DNA from: Nematostella vectensis
Taxonomy: Eukaryota; Cnidaria; Anthozoa; Actiniaria; Edwardsiidae
Length of the DNA stretch: 64,000 bases
Direction of reading: 5' to 3'
Assembly: GCF_932526225.1 (NCBI RefSeq)
Contig: NC_064043.1
Span: 2,625,501-2,689,500, forward strand
In this document: positions 1 through 10,655 of the stretch, one piece after another
How positions within the stretch are numbered: the stretch's first letter is position 1
Layout: every line of letters starts with the position of its first letter
The notes under the pieces: model-generated
Told to the model about the DNA's origin: nothing
The model's input: the letters and a program-made list of their open reading frames with translations, nothing else
The model's database searches: none
Made by a program: the position numbers and the translations under genes

Positions 1-125
1 GAAAGGGTACGAGAGAGTCCGACAGGGTACTAGAGGGTACGAGAGGGTACGAGAGAGTCCGAGAGGGTACGAGAGAGTCCGAGAGGGTACGAGTGGGTCC
101 GAGAGAGTCCGAGAGGGTACGAGAG
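1..125. repeat. 10-bp simple minisatellite at the left edge
   Basis: Alternating units such as gagagggtac and gagagagtcc run from the window start to about position 125. The array is probably cut by the window edge. No coding potential is visible. Confidence 0.9.
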
Positions 126-264
126 TACCGTGGTTATTTGGGGGTTTTTTTCGTGCCCCTACCTCCCTCCACCTTCCCTAAGCCACTATACGGCTAGAAA
201 TAAGCATTTTACACTTTCTTCCATCTGAATTGTATGCTCTCCACGCTTAATAAACAATCATGTT

Positions 265-555
265 CTATTTATATGATCCTTGATAACCAATCAAACGTCA
301 GAATCTCCATGTGATCCTTGATAACCAATCAAACGTCTGGCTCTCCATGTGATCCTTGATAACCAATCAAACGTGATCCTTGATAACAAATCAAACGTCT
401 TGTTTTTCCACGTTATCCTCGATAACCAATAAAACTGAACGATCTTCACACGTGCCCTTAATAAGATAGAATATAGATGGTTTATTCGCATAACCTATCA
501 AACTTCTTGTTCTTCCACGTGATCCTTAATAACCAATCAAACGTTTTGTTCCAGG
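265..555. repeat. Minisatellite with repeated CCAAT motif
   Basis: Degenerate units of the form gatccttgataaccaatcaa recur about seven to nine times with spacers of differing length. Each unit carries ccaatca, a CCAAT-box core. The array ends at the presumed splice acceptor of the next exon (ttccag, ending at 554). It may simply be intronic repeat DNA. Confidence 0.8.
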
Positions 556-1326
556 TGGTGTCACGTGAACCTGTACCACGTGAGGTTCCTTCGTGAATTC
601 CTGAATATTAACAATGTTGGACCCAGGCCCCCTGCTCTTATCAGCCTGAGCGATCTGGGCCGAGTGGAGAAGTTCGGCTTACTGAGCCTTTTCAAGCGAC
701 GCGTCAAGAAAATCGTCACAGTGGACGGCAGCTACATCCAGAAAGACGATGATTATGCAATACAGATTATACGTTCCATGGAGCTAGCACGAAAGTATTT
801 CAACTGCGAGTTCATCGGATACGACTGCCGTGACGTCATCGGCGAAATTTACAAGAAGTACATTAACACGCCCGCCGAGAGGCGCCCGAGGAGTTATCGA
901 TTCATTGTGAAGTATTTTGATAAAACTGAGAATGGTTACGTGGAGGCAGGAAAAGGGGAAGTTCTACTTCTCTCCCCGAGGCATCCCGATAGAGGAGTTC
1001 CTTTTCCAGAGAGTTCGAGCGTTGACATGACCTGGGGCGAGTACGCTAGAGACACGAGTAAGAACCTCGACCCCAAGCGCTGGGGCCCAGGCCCCGTGTT
1101 AAAGGCGGAGGAGGTAGACAGACTTACTTTTTGCTGCTGTGAGTGCTGTCATTCAAGCAGCAAAGCCATCCAATGGGTATCTAAGAAACTCTGCAATGGG
1201 TTTCCTCACCACTCGACCGTCAATCAATTCTTCACGCCTAGTATGTTTAGTGCATACCACAGGGAGGGTTACCGGGCCTGCATTGAAGCAGACATTGAAA
1301 GTTTCCTGGCCGATGCTCATGTTTAG
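555..1326 (+). CDS. Terminal exon of a patatin/cPLA2-like acyl hydrolase-type protein (5' part off window)
   Basis: An open frame of about 255 codons runs from a plausible acceptor (ttccag, ending at 554) to TAG at 1324-1326. There is no convincing ATG at its beginning, so I read it as the last exon of a longer gene whose 5' exons lie to the left. The N-terminal part has SDLGRVEKFGLL followed by a basic stretch and VTVDGSY. This resembles the catalytic-Asp region of patatin-type phospholipases, where the usual motif is S-D-G-G-x-x-E-N. Here the second position after Asp-Ser is Leu and the Asn is Lys, so the site may be divergent or inactive. A Cys cluster (FCCCECCH) and the tail motif NQFFTPSMFSAYHREGYRAC recall uncharacterised animal members of this family. 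A polyadenylation-like aataaa lies near 1555. The family call rests on remembered similarity only. Confidence 0.5.
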
Positions 1327-3330
1327 GTATAAAATTTATACAGGTTGGCATAAGTAATGACCAGGGTCACCATTGAATAGCGAATATGTGTAAGGAATGT
1401 TTGCCCAATCACACGACGGCAAAATTTCACATGTCAAATAGTCAAATTTACGAAATACCGTGTCTAGATTTTCGCTTTAATCTTTCAGAAGACATTTCGA
1501 CATTCCACACACATTTCATTCATTCAATCGGTAATTCAACATTGTTGGGTTGTACAATAAATTATAAGGTGGTCAGCAATCAGCAAAAAAATAGTTATAA
1601 ACATTTGTGATTTTTTTTAACACATCTAGACAATCTTTTTATAAAGGGTCTTTTTCAATAAGCCTGCTTGCATAGAATTGGAGAATTGGTCTAGAAATCC
1701 TTTAACTTTTATACCTAAAAAGACACAAAATATACCGAACTATGAATAAAGACAAGCAAACACAGATGAAGTCACAAATAGATACCTTTGTTGCGCTCAA
1801 TCAGGTTCCATTTTAAAGCCATCAACCACAAGTATCAACGTTAATACCTCCATGCCAAGATAGATACCATTTTCGACCCTTTTCCATATGCCTGCATTGA
1901 CCGAGACGGCGTCCTCTAAATCTCCCTCTTCCCATGTAGTCCATGAGCTGAGGTCAAGAAAATACGCACCTCGTAGCACCCCCCCCCCCCCCTCCCCGGT
2001 AGACATAGTGAAATTGGTATCAAATTATAGCTTATGGCCTATATTTTAAGAATTTCGATGTCTCCAGTTATATTACCCGTGCTATAACCGACAACCAAGA
2101 ATTTACTTTTGGGGGGTAGGGTGGGGGAATTTTGGAGATTTAGCTCATGGACTAATGGAGGATTTGGAGGGCAAAATTTATCATTTGGTAAAGCCCGAAC
2201 AACCTCATTGAATCAACCTCGATCGGCGTGCAAACATGGCATAAGACGGGAACAAAAGCCCAGTGGGTATCGAATTATGACGAAAAACATGATATTTTTC
2301 TTGCGTGCAAATTTGCTGACTTAATTAAGACTTAATCTTGGCGGCTAGGATAGCGTGTCGTTGTGTCGTTCACAAGCGATATTTGTCGGGGGCGTAGCTA
2401 AGACGCTGATTTCGCGTCCCCTCTCCTCTCTTAGTTTCGATTTTCAGTCGTCGCTAGGCCTCATCGGCACTCTGGTACTGCGGGCTTTACAGAAACGAGC
2501 TGGAAATCGAGCATCTGCGAGCCGGCTTTCCAAGTGAGTTAATTTGGAAATTTCGGGGTTTCGAGATTCCTGTGGCGAGCAAAAAAGCGAGAGAAGGGGG
2601 GGGGGGGGGGGGGGAGAGAGAGAAAGGACAGCCAAAAAATGGTCTTTTGAAATAAAGCTATGACTGCGCGCCCCTTGACAGAAAATCCTGGGAACGGAAA
2701 ACCCGAGGAATGGCATAAAACAATACCGTGTGAGAAAAAAAAAATCAAAGCCAAGGATCGAACCAAATCCAGATCATGTGAAATGACAAAAAATAGACCA
2801 TACTTCCAGACAATCGCTGAAACGACGTATGGCAGCTAAAGCTTTACGGCTAAGCTGGAGATTTCGGCCCCAACACCGCTATCTAGCGAACTGTACAACA
2901 CAAAGGAACCTGAGGTACCCGCGCATTAATGGGGAGGCAATAACCAGGATCCCAGGCCTGTCTTAGTCGGTTACGCCACACACAGCTCGCTGAGATGTAG
3001 ACTGAAAGTTATCGGGGTCTTTTTACCTCTTGCGTCTCTTGGGAATGGGTGTGTTGCTATAGTGATGTCGTCATCATGCATAGTACACTCTAACCACGCT
3101 AATCATTCGCCTCCAATCTTTATTGTGCAAGAGCCGGGAATTGGCTACCTGTGTTAACAAGAAGCAATGCAATTCGGGAAGAAGCGACGTGTCAACGCAT
3201 GCGCAAAACATGTCTGTTTTGATGGTGTATTTAGAAGACGTTATTTTTTTTGTTAAAAACCCTGTAAACTCGCGTAATAAGTGACTTTCTTCGAACCGGG
3301 AATGCAATCTCGTTCGTGTGTAAGCATATA
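1327..3330. other. Intergenic DNA between the patatin-like exon and UNC50
   Basis: The region is AT-rich, with homopolymer runs (poly-C near 1980, poly-G near 2597-2614). The short open frames here lack family features and splice context. The part nearest 3330 should contain the UNC50 promoter and 5' UTR, but no clear core element is visible. Confidence 0.6.
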
Positions 3331-6308
3331 ATGCTACCATTATCTACAAATTCGAGTTATTCGACAGCGAAATCGCAGCTTTTCCGTACCATGTCTACTT
3401 CAAGGAGGTGGAAGTATCTGAAACGAATCCTGAAATTTAGACATATGGACTTCGAGTTTGCGCTATGGCAAATGCTATACCTGTGTGTTTCACCTCAGAA
3501 AGTGTAAGTAAAGTGTGGCATGTAGTAGAGTCGTATCCATCTCGATATTGAGAGTCATCAAATGTGGTGAAAAGGGTAAACAAACACGGCATTGTTTACA
3601 AGTTTGTAAAGCATTGCACTCGGAAGGAACGTCTTAACACCTTGTCAATAGGGCCAAATACTGCCGTAATACCATAAAATATCAAATTATACTCAGACAT
3701 GGAAAGAAACATTTTCAAATATTAAAAGCAGTGCCATCTCAGTTAAACAAGGAAATTATACATATGTAAGTCTTATTTTACCTTTTTCATTTTTTTATAG
3801 ATATAGAAACTTCCATTATCACAAACGTAAGTATACCTCCATAGAATATTATTTCTGCAAAATAACAGCACATTTGACATTTATAAATGGAAAGATAACT
3901 TTCTTCAAAGAGTATTATATGAATGATGTGTGCATGGTCTTATACATGCAGAGGTTATTAAGCGCTGTGCAATCTACCTCTGCAATAATGGCTGATACAG
4001 CATTGCTATTCCTGCAATGTTGACATTATTTTAATAACTTGTTACAGTAGGAGTGCTGTTAGTAATCTTTTCCTTATCTTGTGGTTAGGTGAGCATCATG
4101 GTGCGAGAAATGCAGGTCAATGCTTGATTATAATAAATACCATGTCTTTTTTTTGTCTTCAGAGACAAAAGACCAATGGGCAAGGGACGACCCTGCTTTT
4201 CTTGTTCTCCTCAGCTTTTGGTTATGTGGTAAGCTCCTGTGAATTACTTATAACTGTATACGTAGTCATTATATCAAGATGAGCAAAGGCTCAAGGGGTT
4301 GAGTTCAAGGGGCTGTCACCATTTTGTCATCCCAGCCGCTTCATATAGAGCTAGTAGAAAAAAACTATTTGCATCAGCTTACAGTATCTGCAATTCCTTT
4401 GGCATTTGTAATGACTGAATTTGACATGCTTATTATAAAGTTATGTATTTGGATGGTTATTTAGTAATTTTATTTGCAAATAATGCAAAAGTGAACAAGA
4501 TCAGATGAGAGAGTCCATTTAACAAACAAGAAGTAGTAGTTTCCTGGGAACAATATGTCATCACCTTTAAAATCTATATATTACCAAAAATTTGAAGGGG
4601 AAAAATGTATACCATGGTGTTAACAGCTGGGTTTTTTTATTTATTTTCAGTTTCCTCTATTGGTTTTGCGATAGTGTTAAAGCTACACTTCCTAGGGTTT
4701 ATCAAGTTTTTATTATGGGTTGTATTTATTGACTGCATTGGGTGTGGTCTCTGTATAGCAACAGTGTTATGGTGAGTAAACTTGTACAAGCTTTAAGTGC
4801 TATATGGTACCTGAACTTTGCCGAAAGGAAGTTAACCTGAGTCTCATTTTAACTTCATTTCCTTGACCAAAAACATAGGATTTCAACTTCAACTGTAAAA
4901 ATATTACCTTCTAGCCAACTGAGAATATGCTAGGGGTAGATTTTAGGAGTACCATTCAGAAAATTATTGTCTAGTTTATAATACCTCCCTGATGCTTGAT
5001 GTGTATTTTCTATTCAGGATTGTAACTAATCGGTACTTGCGGATACCATCCACATATAACCGGGAACAGGGCGTGGAGTGGGGCTACGCATTTGATGTGC
5101 ACCTGAATGCGTTCTTCCCTCTGCTTATCATTCTCCACGTGGTGCAACTCTTCTGTATGCAGTGTAAATACTATCTTTGACTCATTCATCCCCCCCCCAC
5201 CTCTTTATGTAAATACTTATCTTTGATTCATTCATGAATGTCATTATGTCAAGCCTTGATTAAACAAATACATGTATGAGAGTTGGTGAGAGTTCTACAC
5301 TCTTTCTAGCTTTTTATCCAAGAATTATCACATTCAATCATTAATTTGACTTGAAAACTCTCTTATGGACTCTCATCTTAAATTATAGATTAAACCTGCA
5401 CAGTAGTGTAACTGAATTACATTTTTTGTCTGGATATTATCCACTTCCTTCACTTAATTATCATTTGTACGTACCCCTCACAATTTTCAAATTATTATTA
5501 CCCATTTCAATAGAGATAAAATTTACTTAGTGTTTCGCCTTTCCGTTTATACTTTATTTTAAAAACTTTTACAATTTTTCTTGCATTACCAATTGGCATT
5601 GAATTGATGTCCCTTCTTTGATGTAAAATGGTTCTACACATCTTTGCCACTAGCTCAGCTAGTGAAATACTGTAAAGGGTGTTAACTAAAGTAGGTGATT
5701 GGTATTTCTTACCCATCTTATGTATACAAATCCTATGTGAAAAAAATATAGCATTTTTCAATCCTATGTAAAGACTGTGCCCAAATTAATAATTTTACAT
5801 CTTTACAAGTGAGAATTGCTTCCGTTGGAAAATACTTGAGCTTCTCCATGCCTTCCTTTTCAGTTATTATAGACCACCCATGGTTCATTTCAAGGTTCAT
5901 TGGTAACACACTGTGGCTGATAGCCCTGGTCTACTACGTCTACATCACATTCTTAGGATACAGCGGTGAGTTCTGCTCTCTTTTGGCCAAGTTAAAGGCA
6001 TTCAACAAGAATTTTATCAAGATTAAAACAGATTTTGAATTACTGTATAAACCTCCCTTTAATAAGCGCCTTGCCTTTGACATGAAGATTTAAATGAGTG
6101 CCACTGAACTTATTATATATGGTAACCCAATTTCCCTACCAGCCCTAACCATCTGTTTATCTCCACAGCTTTGCCATTCTTAAAGAACACCGTCACTTTG
6201 TTGTATCCACCTGTACTGATTGTTGGGGTGGTATATGTTGTGTCCCTTGCTATTGGCTGGAATATCAGTCAGAGTACCATGTTCTTCTACCGCTACAGGG
6301 TTTTGTAG
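3331..6308 (+). CDS. UNC50: UNC-50 family Golgi/ER membrane protein
   Basis: Seven exons join in frame: 3331-3503, 3801-3826, 4163-4228, 4651-4771, 5018-5154, 5864-5965 and 6169-6308. All introns are GT-AG, giving 254 aa (human UNC50 is about 259). The ATG at 3331 was chosen because the protein then begins MLPLST, like the vertebrate protein. Diagnostic stretches are MDFEFALWQMLYL near residue 45, TKDQWARDDPAFLVLL near 68, VEWGYAFDVHLNAFFPLL in exon 5, and FLGYSALPFLKNT across the last junction. Several hydrophobic segments fit a multi-pass membrane protein. UNC-50 proteins act in Golgi/ER trafficking and assembly of certain receptors, including nicotinic receptors in nematodes. The gene converges with the BPI-like gene downstream. 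Confidence 0.96.
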
Positions 6309-6470
6309 TAGCATTCTCTGGTGTAATGGACAGTGAATATTCCCAAGAAAAACAGCAGAGAGTACCTCTAATGCTCCAGGACTTAAACTGCTACAGGGTG
6401 TCGTAGCAGTTTCATAAGACTGCTACAGAGTGTTGTAACAGTCTCATTAAGGCCACTTCAGGGTGTTGTA
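6285..6470 (+). repeat. Degenerate repeats of the UNC50 stop-codon segment in the 3' UTR
   Basis: The last coding bases (around ctacagggttttgtagtag at 6294-6312) recur in diverged form near 6390, 6421 and 6452 as short units with gctacaggg/gtgttgtag cores. This looks like a small decayed tandem duplication starting at the coding end. It would lie in the 3' UTR. Confidence 0.55.
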
Positions 6471-7525
6471 GATGTCTCATATTGGTCTGTTGATATTCCT
6501 GTGGGGAACCATTTGTATTCAAACACCATCTGAACGCCTTCTGCTATACTGGATTTGTGAATATTCTCAGGGGAAACAGTAACAAACTTCCAGCCCAAGG
6601 CATAGTAAGCTACATACAGGGTCAAGTTTGACCAAGATTGTCAAGTGTTTTCTTACCTAAGGAGGATATGCGTCAAATGTTAAACTCCAAGGTTGAATTG
6701 AGCCATGGGAGTAAAGAAAAGATTTTGTAACTTGTACGGGATCAAAGTGACACTGTACTGTTTATCACAGACTTTGGACAGGGTATCATGTGGAAACATG
6801 GAAACTGACAAATTTATTATGTCCATTATATTGCCCAAGATGCCAGCAAAGCTTGCCAACCTCTGCCATATAATTAAAAAAATGCTGAGTGCTGTATGCT
6901 GTGATGAACAAAAAAATATTTTGCAGCTTTCTTGAAGACATAAAACAGATAAACAAGAAAGAAGAATAAAATAAAGATAAAGATATCAAGACTGGTAATA
7001 ATTAACAAACAACTGCAAAACAGCTTTTTTTGTCACCTCAACATCAATTACTCTCTCCATATAAACAGAAATTGTAATGCTGTTTATAACCTGTGTGCCA
7101 GAGATTTCAGATAAATGAATGTTTACACTTGCATTCAGGGGACAAAGTTAAGACAGGAACATATTTTTTAGTTTAATTCTTACTTTGTTTTCTGTAGTCT
7201 TACAAAAGAGTCTCCGACATTGAATGTTTTACTTAAAAATAGCAAAGCAGGGGGATTACAATATTCTGTACTTTTCTTTTCTCTGAGTAGCACATACATT
7301 CCTTCAGTATATTGTACTGTACATGGGTAAAGAAAAAGAAAAAAATAGAAGTAGAAAAATACTTTTTTGTCTTTTTTTTTGTTTATTTTAGTTTAGTTTA
7401 GTTTATTCCTTGTCCATGTATTTTCTTTTGCGACTGACAAATATAGATGGCTACAAAGAAGACAAAGCCTAAGACATCATTTTGGTATTTCTAGCTAATA
7501 GGTGACCCCCAAGTCATCCTGTGGA
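6309..7525. other. UNC50 3' UTR and convergent intergenic DNA
   Basis: Downstream of the UNC50 stop there are AT-rich sequence, polyadenylation-like aataaa motifs near 6965, and simple T-rich tracts near 7360-7400. The convergent BPI-like gene ends at 7526, so 3' UTRs from both genes probably share this interval. No other gene is supported. Confidence 0.6.
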
Positions 7526-10284
7526 TTAGGTCCCTCCTTCAAAACCCTTGATCATGCCAGCTAACGCATCCAGCGCTTTGTTTGCTTTCGAGTCAATGAG
7601 CTGTTCAGCAGACTTACAAACCTACAAACATCAAAAGCAACTATTTTTTATTATTATTTTAGATAATATGGGGAGGATCTAGGGAAAGTGGTCTCTCCTT
7701 TCCTGTCACATACATACATGTAGCTGTCGACTTACCCCATTAGGCGGTCGCCACAAGATTTTGGACCTCATCACAAGAAAAAATTTTGTGAGAATGTTCA
7801 TACATTCTGTATTGATCTTTCACCTGCATAGGCTCTTTTCTGATCGTTCACATATTTACTGTATTTCACCTAATTTCCAAGATTACTGCCCAAGAAAACT
7901 CTATATTAAGGTGCAAATTTATGAGATCTGGGCAGATTTCTGATACAATTCCCCTTATCCTCCCCCCCCCCAATTAGTCAACCCCCTTTTAGAATGCCCC
8001 TAGGCACTCCAATGATTCCATCAAGAAGAATTGCATTTCTTGATTACTATTGTTTACCTTATCCCCAAGGCTGGACCTCAGTTCTCTTTCGATCTCCTTT
8101 GAGAAAAGGTTATACAACCAACTGCGAAATATAAATAGTTTAAAATCATATAATTTTTTTACCATCTACAGCAATAAACTAAAAGAAACACACCTTGCCC
8201 CACCATGGAACTTGACGCTCAGCTTTCCAACATTCAAATTGCAATTCTTAACATGCATGGAACTTTTCTTCTTGGGGATGTCAGCTGTAATGGATAGTAA
8301 TAGGAAAAGCACAAAGTGGTTCTGTACCTCTTAAAACCTTGTATCATTTATATTTGGATGATCATGTTGCCTTGGTATTTCAGGGATTTTGTAGAGATAA
8401 AATCTGAGAAAGAAACATGTAGAGGTGACTCCATCCACCCCCTATCCATCTTTTAAAATGACCATATATATAGACAGCCACTCGATACTAAATAATATGA
8501 GCTTCACAGCTTTTATTCTTGGTTTGGCAATATTTACAAAAAAAAGCATTTTTTGGTAAATATTGCCAAACTTTAAAATTTTTCTTGGATTTTTGGAATG
8601 TTTTTAACATAATCAGATAATCTGTTTTTCATTAACACTTACTGCTGATGTCAAATAGCATCCCAAGAGAAAGTCCTCCAACAGATATATCACAGGTCCC
8701 AGAATCAGATATATGAGGCCTGGAAAAACAAAATAAATTAGAATGCCACTTAGAATGCCATTAATGAATTGATAACATGTTTTTACTAACCATGGCTGTT
8801 CTCTATATGCCCAGTTTGCATTCACATGTAGAGAAGCATCTTTGGCTATCATCCTTAGCTCATTGTCTGACTCAAGAGTCAAATTAGCTTTTGGAATGTT
8901 CACATTATTTAGTTTTACTCTGAAAAGTTATGAATACAACAAAACAGTTAATGAATGGTGTATAAGTATTACATTTCACCAACATTAAGTACCTCACACA
9001 AGGTCCTTGTGCACCAGGGTCAACCACCCTCATATAACAGGGGCGCTTACCCAGGATGGCTGAGGGGGGGGGGGGTGCGGCGTCACAGGTCTCATATTGA
9101 AAAAGGATAGTATATGACAACCCTTCAATAAGAAATATTCAACTTTTTCCTGGCCACCCTACCCCACCCCCGCCGCCCTCTCTCTGTGTATGCGCCTGGC
9201 AATGAGCAGAAATAACCCTAGGGATTACCGGTCATGTGGCACCCGAAGTTTGCTGTCAAGTGGCACCCAGATGTTTGGGGCTAACAATATAATGAAGAAC
9301 ATGGTAGCCATGCCTTTCAGTATCCCAGGGATGGAGCTTGGTGAGTAAGGATATGACTATGCATTAGGGTGAGTAGCATGTACCTCAGGCGCGTACACAG
9401 GGGGGTGCATGCACCACCCCCCCCCCTTGGCCGCCAAAAACTGGGTCATTTCTTATTAAGGAATCTTCAAATTCTATGCTTTTCCCATATGATACCTATG
9501 ACTGTGCACCCCCCTCGGCCAATCCTGGTTATGCGCCTGTATCTGGGAAGCTCACACAACTGGACAATTGTTCAGGTTTGCTCAATTACTGCTTTTTGGC
9601 AGTATTTTTACCTTATAATCACACCCTAAAGGGCAAGGGAGCATTCATAAGACAGTGGGACAACAGCAAAATCAGTGAACAAAAAAAACATGCACAAAGC
9701 CCCAGCTCCTTCTAGTGTACCTTTATAATTTCCACACCCCCACTCCATCCCCAGCCTTTACCCATCTCCCTGGTAAAGGCTGGGGATGGAGTGGGGGTGT
9801 GGTCTTTTATATGTCCTGGATACTTACTTATCCAAGTCATAGAGTACCATCCCCAGTGGTGTTTTAACCGATCCCTTGAGTCCTGGGATCTTAAGGGCAG
9901 TCATTTGAGAAACAAGAAATGGCAAAGCTACATGCTCGGCTGTGGAAATAATAATTGAATAAATGAAATTGTAAACTGCTATCTTACTTGGGGTGAGAGT
10001 TCCCCCTCTATGAAATTATCCAAGAGACTATTAGAATAAATCTATTTCAAAAACTACATGATCTTTTAAGTTATTGAATTCTATATTTAGATAGAAAAAT
10101 AATTTCGTTTAGTGAACATCAATTGTATCCTACCGTACTCTGAAGCTTTTTGCGAAATTTCATCCCGCCAAGCGGTAGACAAGCGCACTGGCTTGCCGTG
10201 ACAACATATTGTCAGTGTTGCGAGAGCAAGATAAAAGATCAAACTGAGAAATCCACGGCAACTCGGGTAGCTTGCCGCGCTCAT
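7526..10284 (-). CDS. Secreted single-domain BPI/LBP-like lipid-binding protein
   Basis: Seven minus-strand exons join in frame: 10134-10284, 9828-9939, 8791-8919, 8643-8719, 8194-8284, 8058-8121 and 7526-7621, giving 239 aa. The ATG at 10284 starts a signal peptide (hydrophobic core FLSLIFYLALATLTICC). The mature part follows the BPI N-terminal barrel: LVSQMTALKIPGLKGSV, then SDSGTCDISVGGLSLGM, then SWLYNLFSKEIERELRSSL. Cys171 and Cys210 sit 39 residues apart, matching the conserved disulfide of BPI/LBP (Cys135-Cys175 in human BPI). The protein stops soon after that Cys, so only the N-terminal BPI domain is present; classical BPI/LBP have two. A role in LPS or lipid binding, perhaps in innate immunity, is inferred from the family. 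It is divergently arranged with MOSPD2. Confidence 0.85.
9385..9542. repeat. Short dispersed repeat (MITE-like) with near-terminal inverted motif
   Basis: The segment opens with caggcgcgtacacag and closes with a diverged inverse of that (ctggttatgcgcctg), around a C-rich/T-rich interior. Related but diverged pieces occur near 8990-9190 and 51900-52060, and a weaker one near 45690-45830. It lies in an intron of the BPI-like gene. The family is not identified. Confidence 0.45.
9732..9802. repeat. Perfect 31-bp inverted repeat with 9-nt loop
   Basis: The left arm 9732-9762 (starting ccacacccccactcc) is the exact reverse complement of the right arm 9772-9802, with loop 9763-9771. It lies in the intron after exon 2 of the BPI-like gene, about 25 bp from that exon's splice donor on the minus strand. 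It could be a foldback element or a small-RNA hairpin. Confidence 0.9.
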
Positions 10285-10655
10285 AACCACAACAATTATC
10301 ACAAGAAATAAAATAAGACTAAACTTTTCGAGTCTTAAAGTCGAGCATTTCTAGGTGAAAGTACCCGTGATGAACGAAGGGAAAAGTCGAAAAAAATCAC
10401 CATATTGTGGTCAATATATTGAGTGCCACAGAACTGTTAAAACTCAAGTAATCAATAATTTATCGCCATACAGGTAGAGGAGTGCGTAAATATGCGGCTC
10501 TTCACAATTTTTGAATTTGTCCGCCATCTTGATCTGCTGAGCCCACAGTTCTAAACAAACCAGCGGAAATTTCCCGGCTTTGCTCCGGAATAATTTCGCT
10601 CAGCTTTCGGAATCTCGGAGCTCTTCCGAATTCGACCGGAAAGAGGAAAGCAGTA
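10285..10655. promoter_or_regulatory. Bidirectional intergenic promoter region (BPI-like / MOSPD2)
   Basis: The two start codons, 10284 on minus and 10656 on plus, are only about 370 bp apart and point away from each other, so both promoters must lie here or overlap exon 1. The sequence ccgccatctt at 10521-10530 matches a YY1-type site, typical of TATA-less housekeeping promoters. No clear TATA box is visible. Shared regulation is an inference from spacing. Confidence 0.6.

Noticed and set aside
565..570. Start codon of the patatin-like frame at 565
   Set aside because: The codon is GTG and the frame is open upstream to a splice acceptor, so this is an internal exon position rather than a translation start.
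9732..9802. Transcription terminator
   Set aside because: Intrinsic hairpin terminators are bacterial; here the hairpin is inside an intron of a eukaryotic gene.
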